A stretch of DNA of 64,000 nucleotides, taken from assembly GCF_900091605.1 (NCBI RefSeq), contig NZ_FMCQ01000004.1:637684-701683 (forward strand), in the 5' to 3' direction. Positions 18,013 to 27,992 of the stretch are shown here, one piece after another. Positions within the stretch are counted from its first letter, which is position 1, and every line of letters starts with the position of its first letter. The stretch comes from Micromonospora tulbaghiae. Lineage in GTDB: Bacteria; Actinomycetota; Actinomycetes; Mycobacteriales; Micromonosporaceae. Position numbers and translations under genes: made by a program. The notes beneath the pieces were generated by a model. That model was not told the DNA's origin. It saw nothing but the letters and a program-made list of their open reading frames with translations, and did not search any database.

Positions 18013-20409
18013 CTATCGCGACGGCCGCGACTCGGCGCCACGTTTCACCACCGCGAGACCAGCACCTATCCGGACCGCCGCGATGTCCCCGTCGGTGTCG
18101 GTACGCAGCACCCGCGCGCCGCCCCGGGTCAGCCGGTCCAGCAGCCCGGCGTTGGGGTGCCCGTAGTCGTTGTCGACCCCCACGCACACCAGCGCCACCG
18201 CCGGACGCACCGCGGCCAGGAACTGCGGCGCCTGATACGCCGACCCGTGGTGGGCGACCTTCAGCACGTCGGCCCGGATCTCGGCGGCCGGCGTCGTCTC
18301 CAGCATCGCCCGCTGTTCCTCCGTCTCGGCGTCACCGGTGAGCAGGATCCGTACACCGCCCACGGTGGCGGCCAGCACCAGCGAGTTGTTGTTCGGGTCG
18401 GACCGGCTGCCCCGCAGCGGGTACGGCGGCCCGACCGCGACCAGGTCCACCGCGCCCGCCCGCCACCGCCAGCCCGCCTGAACCGGGGACAGCGGTGCAC
18501 CGGCCCGGCGGGCCGCATCCCGTACCTGGGCTGCGCCGTAGGGTGGCTCGGCCCAGGACGGCCCCACCACCGCACCCACCCGACGGCCCCGGAACACCCC
18601 GGCCACGCCGCCGACGTGGTCGACGTGGAAGTGGCTGACCACCAACAGCGGCACCTCGCGTACGCGAAGGCGGCGCAGGCAGGCGTCCACGCCTGACGGC
18701 TCCGGGCCGGCGTCGACCACCACGGCCCGGCCGGCGGCGATCGGCAGCACCACCGCGTCCCCCTGCCCCACCGCGCACGCCACCACCACCCAGCCACGCG
18801 GCGGCCAGCCGGAGGCGAGCAGACGGACCGGCACCGCGCCCAGCACCACCGCCACCGCGACGACAGCGATCAGCCGCCTCGCCCGGCGTCGGCGAAAGGC
18901 GAGCAGCAGCGCCACGCTCGCCGCCGCCAGCAGCAGGGCCCCGGCCACCCCGCCCGCCCACGGCAGGTTCCCGGCCGGCAGGTCCGCCCCGTACGCGGCC
19001 ACCGCCACCAGCCAGCGCGCCGGCCAACTCGCCAGCCAGGCCAGGAACTCCGCGCCGCCCGGCCACACCGGCGACAGCACCGCCGCCAGCACGCCGAGCA
19101 CGGTGGCCGGCGCGACGGCCGGCACCGCCAGCAGGTTCGCCGGCACCGCCACCAGGCTCACCGTCGCGGACAGCCCGGCGATCACCGGGCCGCAGGCCAG
19201 CTGCGCGGCCGCCGGCACCGCCAGCGCCTCGGCCAGCCCGGCCGGTACGCCCCGGCGCCGCAACGCGTCCCGCCATCCCGGCGCAAGCAGCAGCAGTCCG
19301 CCGGTGGCACACACCGACAACGCGAAACCCGGATCACCCGCGAGGTCCGGGTCGAACAGGACCAGTCCGGTGACCGCCGCGGCGAGCGCGGGCAGCGCCG
19401 ACCGGGACCGCCCGGCGGCGAGCGCGGCCAGCCCGATCGCGCCCATCGCGGCGGCGCGCACCACGCTCGGCGAGGGCCGCACCAGGATGACGAACCCGAC
19501 GAGCGCGAGTACGCAGAGCGTGGCGGCGGTACGCGGACCGGCACGCGCCCAGCGGGCCAGCAGCAGCACCGCCCCGACCACGATCGCCACGTTGGAGCCG
19601 GACACCGCGTTGAGGTGCGTCATCCCGGTGGCCCGGAAATCCTCCTCCACCTCCGGAAGCAACCGGCTCGTGTCTCCGACCACCAGACCCGGCAGCAGCC
19701 CGCCCGGCGCGTCGGGCAGCGGCTCGCAGGCCCGTTGCAGGCCGGCCCGCAGCACGCCGGCGGCCCGCTGCGGCCACGACGCGTCGCCGCGCAGCGTAGG
19801 CGGGTCGGCGGTGGAGAGCACGGCGGCGGTCAGGTCGCCGCCGCGCGGGGCGGACAGCCGTCCCCGGCTGGTCGCCCGCTGCCCTGGCAGCAGTGGACGC
19901 CAGGCCGGGTCGGTGGCGAGCACCAGCGCGCGTACCGGGCCGGTGACGCGAGCGCCGTCGGGTCCGGTGAGCCGGACCAGATCCACGCGGACCAGCAGCA
20001 TCGGTGGGCGGCCGGGCGCACCGCGTATCGGACGGGGGTCGTCGCGGAGCACCAGCTCGGCGGTGACCGGAACACGGTCGGTGACGAGCGCGCGGACCGG
20101 GGCGGCGTCGCGGACCGCGACCCGGGCGCCGGTGGCCGCCGCGCCGCAGAGCACGCCGAGCAGTACGGCGACCGCGATCCAGCCGTAGCGGCGGGCCACC
20201 ACACCCGGCCGGCCCAGCACGCCGCACAGGTGCAGGCCCGCGAGCAGGGCGAGCGCGGCGGCGACGGCGGCCACCCACACTGTCGCCCGGACGGTGAGGT
20301 GCAGCCCGGCCAGCGCGGCGAGCCAGGCCGCCACCGCCAGCCCGGCCAGCCGGAGGTCGGGCACGTCGCGGCCGGCCGCGTCACCATCGAGGGGGCGTCG
20401 GCCCTTCAC
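18013..20409 (-). CDS. comEC: ComEC/Rec2 family competence channel protein
   Basis: 798 residues. Inner-membrane channel for single-stranded DNA uptake in competent bacteria. Layout: N-terminal helices and OB-like DUF4131 region (to about 230), Competence domain with about ten membrane segments starting near TGMTHLNAVSGSNVAI, and a C-terminal metallo-beta-lactamase-like domain with SHFHVDHVGGV, LLTGDAE and KVAHHGS, the metal-binding motifs. GTG 20409 overlaps the comEA stop (GTGA). No pilus or ComFA genes are in the window, so competence itself cannot be claimed; the operon is widespread in actinobacteria that are not known to be competent. Confidence 0.95.
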   Translation of the reverse strand: MKGRRPLDGDAAGRDVPDLRLAGLAVAAWLAALAGLHLTVRATVWVAAVAAALALLAGLHLCGVLGRPGVVARRYGWIAVAVLLGVLCGAAATGARVAVRDAAPVRALVTDRVPVTAELVLRDDPRPIRGAPGRPPMLLVRVDLVRLTGPDGARVTGPVRALVLATDPAWRPLLPGQRATSRGRLSAPRGGDLTAAVLSTADPPTLRGDASWPQRAAGVLRAGLQRACEPLPDAPGGLLPGLVVGDTSRLLPEVEEDFRATGMTHLNAVSGSNVAIVVGAVLLLARWARAGPRTAATLCVLALVGFVILVRPSPSVVRAAAMGAIGLAALAAGRSRSALPALAAAVTGLVLFDPDLAGDPGFALSVCATGGLLLLAPGWRDALRRRGVPAGLAEALAVPAAAQLACGPVIAGLSATVSLVAVPANLLAVPAVAPATVLGVLAAVLSPVWPGGAEFLAWLASWPARWLVAVAAYGADLPAGNLPWAGGVAGALLLAAASVALLLAFRRRRARRLIAVVAVAVVLGAVPVRLLASGWPPRGWVVVACAVGQGDAVVLPIAAGRAVVVDAGPEPSGVDACLRRLRVREVPLLVVSHFHVDHVGGVAGVFRGRRVGAVVGPSWAEPPYGAAQVRDAARRAGAPLSPVQAGWRWRAGAVDLVAVGPPYPLRGSRSDPNNNSLVLAATVGGVRILLTGDAETEEQRAMLETTPAAEIRADVLKVAHHGSAYQAPQFLAAVRPAVALVCVGVDNDYGHPNAGLLDRLTRGGARVLRTDTDGDIAAVRIGAGLAVVKRGAESRPSR

Positions 20410-21545
20410 ACCGTCACCAGTTCCTTGAGCTGCTCGTACCGGGCGTCGCCGATGCCGTCGACCTGGCGCAGGTCGGACACGGACCGGAACCCGCCGGTGC
20501 GGTCCCGGTGGTCGAGGATCCGCTGGGCGAGCACCGGCCCGACGCCCGGCAGCGCGTCGAGCTGGGCCAGCGTCGCGGTGTTGAGGTTGACCGGTCCGGC
20601 CGGCGCCGCCGAGCCGCCCGGGGCACCGCCACCTGCGGCCGGGCCGGGCGCGGCCTGCCCCGGTGGGGCGGTCACGCCGACCAGGATCAGCTCCCCGTCG
20701 GTGACCTTGCGGGCCGGGTTGAGCAGCGCCACGTCGACGCCGGGCAGCGCGCCGCCCGCAGCCTCGATCGCGTCGGCCACCCGCGCCCCGGCCGGGAGGC
20801 GGACGAGGCCGGGACGCCGGACCTTGCCGGCCAGCGCGACGACCACCTGACCGGCTGAGCCGGCCGGCGCGGGCACCCCGGCGGCCGCTTCGGTCGCCGC
20901 GCCCACCGGTGCCTCGGAGGACGCCGCGACCGGCTGGACGGGCTCGGCGCTGGGACGCGAGCGCCACGCCCAGACGGCGGCCACCACGACCACCACTGCC
21001 GCCACCGCCGCGAGCGCACGCACACCCCGCCGGCCGGGGTCGAACGCCCCGGCACCGGGCAGCCGGGACACCAAGCCTCCCCCGGTTGCCGGGGCGTCGT
21101 GGATTCCGCCGGCGTCCGGTTCGGCGGAGGCCGGCTCGGCCCCGAACGGATACTCCCGACCGCCGTACCGCTCCGGGAAGCCGCGGCGCAGCCCGAAACC
21201 CGACTCGATCTCGTCGGGCACCGGCCCGAGCCCGCCCCGGACATCCGGCCCAGCCCCGCCGGCGGCGTGCCCAAGGGCCGCAACGGACCCGCCGTTGAAG
21301 ACCGGCCCGGCTTCGTCAGGCCAAGGGTCGGGGGCCGGTCCGGACAGGGAGAGCCCGGGCCGCCGGGAGGACCGCGCCGCCGGGCCGCCCTGCTCGACGA
21401 GATCCGGGTCGGGCTGGGCCTCTCCGGCACGGTGGCCGGACTCGCCCACGCGGTCGGCGGGGAACGGCGGGACGGCGGCGGCATCCGTGAACCCGAACAG
21501 CCGGGCGAGCCGCCGCCGTACCGTCGTCTCCTCGTCGTCTGGCAC
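20406..21545 (-). CDS. comEA: ComEA family helix-hairpin-helix DNA-binding protein
   Basis: 379 residues, longer than classical ComEA because of a ~180-residue disordered N-terminus rich in Gly, Pro and Asp. A single membrane helix (about 183-200, ALAAVAAVVVVVAAVWAW) is followed by an SLBB domain (VVVALAGKVRRPGLVRL ... LLNPARKVTDGE) and a C-terminal pair of HhH motifs (VNLNTATLAQLDALPGVGPV, then SVSDLRQVDGIGDARYEQL). The HhH part would bind incoming DNA outside the membrane and hand it to ComEC. The start is GTG 21545; the ribosome-binding site is weak and an internal start is possible because the N-terminal tail is poorly constrained. Confidence 0.93.
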   Translation of the reverse strand: MPDDEETTVRRRLARLFGFTDAAAVPPFPADRVGESGHRAGEAQPDPDLVEQGGPAARSSRRPGLSLSGPAPDPWPDEAGPVFNGGSVAALGHAAGGAGPDVRGGLGPVPDEIESGFGLRRGFPERYGGREYPFGAEPASAEPDAGGIHDAPATGGGLVSRLPGAGAFDPGRRGVRALAAVAAVVVVVAAVWAWRSRPSAEPVQPVAASSEAPVGAATEAAAGVPAPAGSAGQVVVALAGKVRRPGLVRLPAGARVADAIEAAGGALPGVDVALLNPARKVTDGELILVGVTAPPGQAAPGPAAGGGAPGGSAAPAGPVNLNTATLAQLDALPGVGPVLAQRILDHRDRTGGFRSVSDLRQVDGIGDARYEQLKELVTV

Positions 21546-21673
21546 GGCTCGGGACGCTACGGCGGCGGCTCGTCACCCGTCGGCCGGTGAACTCTCACCT
21601 GTGGACGACGGGAGCGCTGTGGACAGGAACCCGATCAAGCCCTGACTGTGCTAAGGCGGCCGGGAGGCGAAGC

Positions 21674-22450
21674 TCAGCGCGCCTCCGGGTCCAGGCCGAG
21701 CGCGGCCCGTCCCCCGTCGACCGGCACCGTCGCGCCGTTGACGAACGAGGCGCGTTCGGAGAGCAGGAACGCGACCACCTCGGCCACCTCGCCGGTACGC
21801 CCGATCCGGCCCACCGGGTGCAGCCGGGCCATCTCCGCGTCGACGTGCTCCACCCCCGCCGGGTCGAGCCCGGCCAGGTAGGCGGCGTGCCGTTCGGTGT
21901 GGATGGACCCGAGCGCCACCGCGTTGGCGCGGATCCCGCGCGGACCGTAGTCGACAGCGAGCGCCCGGGTCAGCCCCTCCAACGCGGCCTTGGCGGTGGC
22001 GTACGGCAGGGCACCCGGCACCGCCCGGCGGGCCTGGTGGGAGGAGACGTTGACGATCGCGCCGCCGGAGCCGGCGGCCAGGAACCGGCGTACGGCGGTG
22101 CCGGCCCCCGCGACGGCTGGGCGCAGGTTGAGCGCGATCAGGTCGACCACCTCGCTCGCGGGCGCGCGGTGCAGGTCGGCGTCGCGGAAGACGGCGGCGT
22201 TGTTGACCCAGCCGGCCAGCGGCGCGTACGCCTCGGCGCGGTCGGCGGCCCGGCCGGTGACCGCCTCGTCGCCGGCGTCCCCGGTCACGGCGTGCAGCCG
22301 GTCGGCCAGTGGATGCCGGGCCAGCCAGTCCACCGCGCTGGTGTCCCGCTCGACCACGACCACGGTGCCCCCGTCGGCGGCCAGCCGTTCCACGATGGCC
22401 CGTCCGACGCCGCGCCCGCCGCCGGTGACGACATACGACAGTGGGGTCAT
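21674..22450 (-). CDS. Short-chain dehydrogenase/reductase
   Basis: 258 residues, complete classical SDR. Cofactor motif TGGGRGVGRA (TGxxxGxG), the NNAA structural motif, Ser in VNVSS, and catalytic Tyr-x3-Lys in YATAK. The residue after strand two is acidic (VVVERDTSAV), which suggests preference for NAD over NADP. Substrate unknown. ATG 22450 is 6 nt after TAGGGT, so the message may be leaderless. It lies between the DegV gene and comEA, all on the same strand, but a 209-bp gap separates it from comEA. Confidence 0.92.
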   Translation of the reverse strand: MTPLSYVVTGGGRGVGRAIVERLAADGGTVVVVERDTSAVDWLARHPLADRLHAVTGDAGDEAVTGRAADRAEAYAPLAGWVNNAAVFRDADLHRAPASEVVDLIALNLRPAVAGAGTAVRRFLAAGSGGAIVNVSSHQARRAVPGALPYATAKAALEGLTRALAVDYGPRGIRANAVALGSIHTERHAAYLAGLDPAGVEHVDAEMARLHPVGRIGRTGEVAEVVAFLLSERASFVNGATVPVDGGRAALGLDPEAR

Positions 22451-22456
22451 CCGGCA

Positions 22457-22462
22457 ACCCTA
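22457..22462 (-). promoter_or_regulatory. Candidate -10 element, leaderless (SDR gene)
   Basis: TAGGGT on the minus strand, 6 nt before the ATG at 22450, with no Shine-Dalgarno sequence. Confidence 0.5.
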
Positions 22463-23314
22463 GGGCGTGCGGCGGTGCACCACCACGCACGCCAGCCCGG
22501 GTCCGGCGTGCGCGGCGACGACCGCTCCGGCCTCGGTGACGTACGTGTCGTGCAGGCGGTCGCCCAGCCGCTCGGTCAGCGCCGTCAGCAACTGCTCGGC
22601 CCGCTGCGGCGCGGCGAGGTGGTGCACGGCGAGGTCCACAGGGGCTTCGTCCGCCGCCTCGACGGCAAGGTCGACCAGGCGCGCGACGCCCCGGCTGGCG
22701 GTACGGACCTTGTCCTTCACCACGATCGCACCGTCCGGCATGTGCATGATCGGCTTGACCGAGAGGGCGGTGCCGAGCAGTGCCTCGGCCGCGTTGATCC
22801 GGCCGCCCCGGCGCAGGAACTCCAGCGTGTCGACGTAGAAGTAGATGGTGGTCCGGGCTACCGCATCCAGCGCCGCGTCGCGTACCCCGGTCAGGTCGGC
22901 TCCCCCGGCGGCGGCCGCGGCGGCGGCGAGCGCCGGGAAGCCCAGGCCCATGCCGGTGGATCGGCTGTCCACGACGGTGATCCGGTCGTCGCCGACCTCG
23001 GCGGCGGCCAGCCGGGCGGCCTCGACGGTGCCGGACAGTTCGGCGGACAGGTGCACCGACACCACGCCGTCGGCGCCCTCGGCGAGCAGCGTGCGGTAGA
23101 CCTGCGCGAACTGTTCCGGCGCGGGCCGGGACGTGCTCACCGAGACCCGCCGGCCGCTCAGCGCACGGGTGGCGTCGGCCGGGGAGGTCTCGACACCCTC
23201 CAGCCCTTCCGCGCCGTTGAGGACGACTGTCAGCGGGACGACTGTGAGCCCGCGTGCGCGGACCAGGTCGGGGGGCAGGTAGGCGGTGGAGTCGGTGACG
23301 ACCGCGACGGACAT
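22460..23314 (-). CDS. DegV family fatty-acid-binding protein
   Basis: 284 residues. DegV (FakB-like) proteins hold a fatty acid for phosphorylation by FakA kinases in firmicutes; the role in actinobacteria is less clear. N-terminal VAVVTDSTAYLP, the STSRPAPEQF loop and ISV-like SVHLSAELSGT are family landmarks. I start at ATG 23314, which is 7 nt after a TAGCGT -10-like hexamer; an in-frame ATG three codons upstream (23323) would overlap that hexamer. Its last codons overlap nothing, but its stop lies within 10 bp of the SDR start, whose -10 element is inside this gene's stop region. Confidence 0.92.
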   Translation of the reverse strand: MSVAVVTDSTAYLPPDLVRARGLTVVPLTVVLNGAEGLEGVETSPADATRALSGRRVSVSTSRPAPEQFAQVYRTLLAEGADGVVSVHLSAELSGTVEAARLAAAEVGDDRITVVDSRSTGMGLGFPALAAAAAAAGGADLTGVRDAALDAVARTTIYFYVDTLEFLRRGGRINAAEALLGTALSVKPIMHMPDGAIVVKDKVRTASRGVARLVDLAVEAADEAPVDLAVHHLAAPQRAEQLLTALTERLGDRLHDTYVTEAGAVVAAHAGPGLACVVVHRRTP

Positions 23315-23321
23315 GACCGGC

Positions 23322-23327
23322 ACGCTA
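23322..23327 (-). promoter_or_regulatory. Candidate -10 element, leaderless (DegV gene)
   Basis: TAGCGT on the minus strand, 7 nt before the ATG at 23314. Confidence 0.5.
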
Positions 23328-23362
23328 GCCGATGGCGCTGTGACGTGCCGGGGCCGGAGGTG

Positions 23363-23992
23363 TCAGACCGCGTCGGTGAGCGCCGGCTGGGTGATCAGGC
23401 CGACGTTGTGCGCGCGCAGGTGCCAGCCCCGGACGTCGTCGTGACGCAGTTCGGTCCAGTGGCAGTTCGCCAGCGCGCCGAGGCTGCGCAGCACCGTGTG
23501 GTCCCAGCCGAGCAGGTGACCGACGCCCTGCCGGGCGCCGCCGCCGTGGGTGGTCACCACGACCGTGCCGCCGGTGGCCAGGTCGGCCGCGTCCTGGAAC
23601 CCGGCGCCGAGCCGGGCACCCAGGTCGCCCAGGGGCTCGATGCCGGCGCCGGGGTCGGGATCGCCGGCCCGCCAGCGGGCGTACTCGTCGGGGAAGCGCT
23701 CGGCCACCTCGGTCAGGGTGAGACCCTGCCACTGGCCGAACTGCCGTTCGCGCAGCCGGGCGTCGGAGCGGACCGGCAGCCCGGTCAGCGCCGACAGCGC
23801 GGCGGCGGTGTCGGCGGCCCGGCGCAGGTCACTGGCGACGATCGCGTCCGGGCGCAGCGCGGCCAGCACCGGCGCGGCGGCGCGGGCCTGCTCCCGGCCG
23901 AGGTCGTTGAGCGGCACGTCGGTCTGACCCTGGACCCGGCTCGCGGCGTTCCAGTCGGTGTTGCCGTGCCGCCAGACGATCAGGCGGGTCAT
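23363..23992 (-). CDS. Histidine phosphatase family protein (phosphoglycerate-mutase-like)
   Basis: 209 residues. The catalytic RHG motif is in VWRHGNTDWN near the N-terminus and the second catalytic His in VVTTHGGGARQG; LRERQFGQWQG is the usual substrate-loop segment with the proton-donor Glu. Members remove phosphate from small metabolites; the conserved position next to rsfS-nadD in actinobacteria suggests the glucosyl-3-phosphoglycerate phosphatase (GpgP) type, but this is inference. ATG 23992 overlaps the rsfS stop (ATGA), so the two are translationally coupled. Confidence 0.9.
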   Translation of the reverse strand: MTRLIVWRHGNTDWNAASRVQGQTDVPLNDLGREQARAAAPVLAALRPDAIVASDLRRAADTAAALSALTGLPVRSDARLRERQFGQWQGLTLTEVAERFPDEYARWRAGDPDPGAGIEPLGDLGARLGAGFQDAADLATGGTVVVTTHGGGARQGVGHLLGWDHTVLRSLGALANCHWTELRHDDVRGWHLRAHNVGLITQPALTDAV

Positions 23993-24393
23993 TCGGCGGT
24001 GGCGGTGCCGGCGGCCGAGTCGGCCAGGTCGCGATCGGTGAACGGGATCTGCGGGCAGTCCTTCCAGAGCCGGTCGAGCGCGTAGAACTCGCGCTCCTCG
24101 GTGTGCTGGACGTGGATCACGATGTCGACGTAGTCGAGCAGCACCCAGCGGCCACCCCGCTCGCCCTCGCGGCGCAGCGGCTTGGCCTTCTCCGGCAGCT
24201 CCAGCAGGCGCTCCTCGATGGCGTCGACGATGGCGAGCACCTGACGCTCGTTCGGAGCGGCGGCCAGCAGGAACGCGTCGGTGATCGCGAGCTGGTCGCC
24301 CACGTCGATGATGACGATGTCCTGTGCCTTCTTGTCGGCCGCGGCCTGGGCGGCGGCCATCGCCAGCTCGTGCGCGCGTTCGGAAACTGTCAC
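23989..24393 (-). CDS. rsfS: Ribosome silencing factor RsfS
   Basis: 134 residues. RsfS binds L14 on the 50S subunit and blocks joining with 30S when nutrients are scarce. The core DIVIIDVGDQLAITDAF, SNERQV-like APNERQVLAIVDAIEE and GRWVLLDYVDIVIHV match the family, ending with FYALDRLWKD. The start is GTG 24393, with AAGGAG 5 nt before it. It lies between nadD and the histidine phosphatase, the standard order. Confidence 0.96.
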   Translation of the reverse strand: MTVSERAHELAMAAAQAAADKKAQDIVIIDVGDQLAITDAFLLAAAPNERQVLAIVDAIEERLLELPEKAKPLRREGERGGRWVLLDYVDIVIHVQHTEEREFYALDRLWKDCPQIPFTDRDLADSAAGTATAE

Positions 24394-24504
24394 CGTTCTC
24401 CTTCGATCAACCGTGCGACCCTCCAAGCCTCTCACACCCGGCGGTGTGCCGACTTGTCAGTTCTAGTCGATTTCAGGCATGAACTGGGACATACAGGGAC
24501 GGAT

Positions 24505-25101
24505 TCACCGCTGATAGAGGCGCCGTTTCGCGATGTACTGCACCACACCGTCGGGCACCAGGTACCACACCGGCTCCCCCCGGGCGACCCGCGCGCGGCA
24601 GTCGGTCGAGGAGATCGCCATCGCGGGCACCTGCACCAGACTCACCGAGTCGGCCGGCAGGTGCTTGTCGGTGAGTTCGAAGCCGGGCCGGGTCACCCCG
24701 ATGAAGTGGGCCAGTTCGAGCGCCTCGTCCAGGTCCTTCCAGGACAGGATGCGCTCCAGCGCGTCCGCGCCGGTGATGAAGAACAGCTGCGCCTTCGGGC
24801 CGTACTCGGCGTGCAGGTCGCGCAGCGTGTCGACGGTGTAGGTGGGGCCGCCCCGGTCGATGTCGACCCGGCTCACCTGGAAGCGGGGGTTGGAGGCGGT
24901 GGCGATCACCGTCATGAGGTAGCGGTCCTCGGCCGGGGTGACCGCTTCCTCCGCCTTCTGCCACGGCTGTCCGGTCGGCACGAACACGACCTCGTCCAGA
25001 CCGAACCGGTCGGCCACCTCGCTCGCCGCCACCAGGTGCCCGTGGTGGATCGGGTCGAACGTGCCGCCCATGATGCCGACCCGCCGGATGTCTTCCTCCA
25101 C
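24505..25101 (-). CDS. nadD: Nicotinate-nucleotide adenylyltransferase
   Basis: 198 residues. Makes nicotinic acid adenine dinucleotide from NaMN and ATP in NAD synthesis. The nucleotidyltransferase signature [12 protein letters not shown] (with the HxGH motif) is at residues 12-23 and the C-terminal [10 protein letters not shown] is the ISSTxIR motif. GTG 25101 is used; TACGAT lies 6 nt upstream, so a leaderless message fits better than a ribosome-binding site. The canonical upstream neighbours (obg, proBA) are displaced by the 25-36 kb accessory block. Confidence 0.96.
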   Translation of the reverse strand: MEEDIRRVGIMGGTFDPIHHGHLVAASEVADRFGLDEVVFVPTGQPWQKAEEAVTPAEDRYLMTVIATASNPRFQVSRVDIDRGGPTYTVDTLRDLHAEYGPKAQLFFITGADALERILSWKDLDEALELAHFIGVTRPGFELTDKHLPADSVSLVQVPAMAISSTDCRARVARGEPVWYLVPDGVVQYIAKRRLYQR

Positions 25102-25107
25102 CCAGCG

Positions 25108-25113
25108 ATCGTA
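25108..25113 (-). promoter_or_regulatory. Candidate -10 element, leaderless (nadD)
   Basis: TACGAT on the minus strand, 6 nt before the GTG at 25101. Confidence 0.5.
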
Positions 25114-25183
25114 GGCCGCGCCCCGGACGGGCTCGGGCGGGGTCGGCCACGCCGGGCGGATGAGCCCGCCCGGCGTGCCCCGG

Positions 25184-27700
25184 TCAGGCCGACACGGCGG
25201 CCACCGCTGTCCGGGCCACGAGCGCCCGGCGCATGTCGTCGTCCAGGTCGGTCACCCACCGCCGCAGGCCGGGCGTCAGGTCGTCGCGATCCAGCAGCGC
25301 CGCGGCCATCTCCCGGGTGGTCTGCGCCACGGCGTAGCGGGGGTACGCGGCGACAGTGACCGCGTCGGCCACCCACGCGGTACGCAGACGCGCCGCCGCC
25401 GGCATGTCGGCGAAGTAGCGCTCCACGTAGCCGGCGGTCAGCTCGGCCTGCTCGGGCTGCCAGAAGCCCTCGGCGGTCGCCTCGACGAGCCGATTGGACA
25501 GCTCGGTGCTGCGGGTGACGATCTCCCAGGCGGCCCGCTTCGCGTCGGCGTCGGGCAGCGCGGCCCGGCACGCGGCGGCCTGCTCGGCGCCGGTGGCGCT
25601 GCGGTCGGTGTCGGCCTCGGCGTCGATGTCCGGCGCCCCGGCCGCGCCGAGCACCACGAGCCGGCGTAGCACCGCCCAGCGCAGGTCGGCGTCGATCGCC
25701 AGCCCCGGCGGCACGCCCTCCCCGGCCAGCCAGCCGGTCAGCATCGCGGTGTCGGTGGTGGCGCCGATCAGACCGCGCGCGGCGGCGAGCTGCAACGAGC
25801 CGCCCGCGGGCGCCGAGTCGAGCAGCGCCGCGCAGGCGGTCGCCACCCGCAGCAGCGCCGCGTCGCGGGCGAGCGGGTCGAGGTAGCGGTCGATCAGCCG
25901 GCGGCTGAGCAACAGCACGTCCTCGACGATCGTCACCTCGGTCTCGGCCGGAAGCGCCGCCCCGATCAGCGCAGCGAGCACGGCGGCCGGGCGTTCCCCG
26001 TCGGTGACCGCGTCCAGCGTCTCGCCCCAGAGCAGCGCCCGGGCCAGCGAATCGTCGAGCCCCGGCAGCAGCAGCGGCACCGCGTCCGCCGAGGCCGGGT
26101 CGAGCCGGATCTTCGCGAACGTCAGGTCACCGGCGTTCGGCAGCACGAGCCCGGTGGCGGGCCGCCCGACCAGCTCGGGCAGCGGCGTACGGCCGCCGTC
26201 GGCGTCCGGGTCGAGGTCGAGCTCGAACCGGTACGCCGGGCCGTCCGCGGTGTGCTGGGCCACGCCGATGCGGTGCGGCCGCAGCACCGGGTGGCTCGCC
26301 GGGGCAGTCTGCACGATCGCCACGTCGGTCCACCGCCCGTCGGCGTCCACGGCGGTGTCGACCCGCAGCGTGTTCACCTGCGCGCGGCGCAGCCAGCGCT
26401 GCGCCCAGCCGTCCAGATCGCGGCCGCTCGCCGCGCCCAGGGCAGCCAGCAGGTCGGCGAGCGTGGCGTTGCCGAACCGGTGCGCGGCGAAGTGCGCGTT
26501 CAGCCCGGCCAGGAACGCCTCGTCGCCGAGCCAGGCGACGAGCTGACGCAGCACGCTGGCGCCCTTGGCGTACGAGATGCCGTCGAAGTTGAGCAGCGCC
26601 TGAGCGGCGTCGGCGACCTCCTCCGGCGCCACCGGATGGGTGGAGGGGCGCTGGTCGGCGGTGTAGCCCCAGGCCTTGCGACGGCTCGCGAACGTGGTCC
26701 ACGCCCGGTCGAACCGGGTCGCCTCGGCGGTGACCCGGGTGCCGAGGTAGTCGGCGAAGGACTCGTTGAGCCAGAGGTCGTCCCACCAGCTCATGGTGAC
26801 CAGGTCGCCGAACCACATGTGCGCCATCTCGTGGGCGATGGTGGTGGCGCGCAACTCCCGCTGGGTGTCGGTGACCGCCGAGCGGAACACGTAGTCGTCG
26901 CGGATCGTGACCAGGCCCGGGTTCTCCATCGCGCCCGCGTTGAACTCGGGCACGAACGCCTGGTCGTACTTGCCGAACGGGTAGCGCTCGGCGAAGAGCT
27001 GGTGGAAGCGGTCCAGGCACTGCCGGGTGACGGTGAAGATCTCGTCGGCGTCGGCGTCCAGGTGGGCCGCGAGCGAACGCCGGCAGTAGAGGCCGAGCGG
27101 GATGCCGTCGTGCTCGGCGCGCAGCACGTGCCAGGGCCCGGCGATCAGCGAGACGAAGTAGGTGGCCAGCGGCTCGGTGGGGGCGAACTCCCAGCGCCCG
27201 GCCGCGGGCCGGCCGGCGAGCGGCCCGTTGGCGGCGACAGTCCACTCCGGCGGCGCGGTGACGGTCAGCGTCACCGGGGCCTTCAGGTCGGGCTGGTCGA
27301 ACGCGGCGAAGATGCGCGGACCGTCGTCCAGGAAGGACATCGCGTAGAGGTAGGTCTCGCCGTCGGCCGGGTCGACGAAGCGGTGCAGCCCCTCGCCGGT
27401 GTTGGAGTAGGCCATCTCGGCCTCGACGGTGAGCGTGTTGGTCGCGGCCAGGCCGGTCAGCGGCAGCCGGCCGCCGGCCAGCAGGGCCGGGTCGAGGTCG
27501 CGGTCGTTGAGGCGGGCGGCGAGGAGTCGGCGCGGCTTGACGTCGACGAAGGTCTCGGCGCCGGGGGTGGCCCGGAACCGGATGGTGACGGCGGAGCGGA
27601 ACCGCTCGGCGTCGCCGGTCAGGTCGAGGTCCACATCGTAGGACTCGACGCTGATCGACGCGCGGCGCGCGGTCGCCTCTGCACGGGTGAGGCTCGGCAT
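25184..27700 (-). CDS. pepN: Aminopeptidase N (M1 zinc metallopeptidase)
   Basis: 838 residues. Removes N-terminal amino acids from peptides in the cytoplasm. The exopeptidase motif GAMEN and the zinc site [10 protein letters not shown] with the third ligand in [10 protein letters not shown] are clear; Tyr of the transition state lies in the [14 protein letters not shown] region. The N-terminal beta saddle and the long C-terminal ERAP1-like helical domain fill the rest. ATG 27700 has AGGA about 8 nt upstream. No signal peptide. The divergent small gene at 27767 shares a 66-bp promoter gap. Confidence 0.96.
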   Translation of the reverse strand: MPSLTRAEATARRASISVESYDVDLDLTGDAERFRSAVTIRFRATPGAETFVDVKPRRLLAARLNDRDLDPALLAGGRLPLTGLAATNTLTVEAEMAYSNTGEGLHRFVDPADGETYLYAMSFLDDGPRIFAAFDQPDLKAPVTLTVTAPPEWTVAANGPLAGRPAAGRWEFAPTEPLATYFVSLIAGPWHVLRAEHDGIPLGLYCRRSLAAHLDADADEIFTVTRQCLDRFHQLFAERYPFGKYDQAFVPEFNAGAMENPGLVTIRDDYVFRSAVTDTQRELRATTIAHEMAHMWFGDLVTMSWWDDLWLNESFADYLGTRVTAEATRFDRAWTTFASRRKAWGYTADQRPSTHPVAPEEVADAAQALLNFDGISYAKGASVLRQLVAWLGDEAFLAGLNAHFAAHRFGNATLADLLAALGAASGRDLDGWAQRWLRRAQVNTLRVDTAVDADGRWTDVAIVQTAPASHPVLRPHRIGVAQHTADGPAYRFELDLDPDADGGRTPLPELVGRPATGLVLPNAGDLTFAKIRLDPASADAVPLLLPGLDDSLARALLWGETLDAVTDGERPAAVLAALIGAALPAETEVTIVEDVLLLSRRLIDRYLDPLARDAALLRVATACAALLDSAPAGGSLQLAAARGLIGATTDTAMLTGWLAGEGVPPGLAIDADLRWAVLRRLVVLGAAGAPDIDAEADTDRSATGAEQAAACRAALPDADAKRAAWEIVTRSTELSNRLVEATAEGFWQPEQAELTAGYVERYFADMPAAARLRTAWVADAVTVAAYPRYAVAQTTREMAAALLDRDDLTPGLRRWVTDLDDDMRRALVARTAVAAVSA

Positions 27701-27766
27701 CCGCTTATCCTGCCCGATGAGGTCCGCTCGGGCCGTCTCGTTACGCATGGCGATGGAGGAGCAGCG

Positions 27767-27985
27767 ATGGGTCAGCATCCCAAGGGCGATTTCGACCTCT
27801 CCCGGGCGGTTTGGCAGCGGGCAGAGGGCGACACCTCCGAGGGAGCGGTCGAAGTGGCCTTCGTCGACGACCTGATCGGTATGCGCAACTCCGCCGAGCC
27901 GGACGGGCCCGTGCTGGTCTTCACGCAGGCCGAGTGGGACGCGTTCGTCGCGGGCGCCCAGGACGGCGAGTTCGACCTGGACTGA
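27767..27985 (+). CDS. DUF397-like small acidic protein
   Basis: 72 residues, pI clearly acidic. AFVDDLIGMRNSAEPDGPVLVFTQAEWDAF: the segments VAFVDDLIGMRNS and GPVLVFTQAEWDAFVAGA match DUF397, an actinobacterial family often paired with XRE-type regulators in sigma-factor or developmental signalling. No regulator gene is adjacent. ATG 27767 has GGAGGAGCAG upstream. It ends 8 bp from the converging gene at 27993. Confidence 0.85.
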   Translation: MGQHPKGDFDLSRAVWQRAEGDTSEGAVEVAFVDDLIGMRNSAEPDGPVLVFTQAEWDAFVAGAQDGEFDLD

Positions 27986-27992
27986 GCGCGCC

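Noticed and set aside
18013..21545. Proof of natural competence
   Set aside because: comEA-comEC occur in many actinobacteria without demonstrated competence, and no pilus or ComF genes are in the window.
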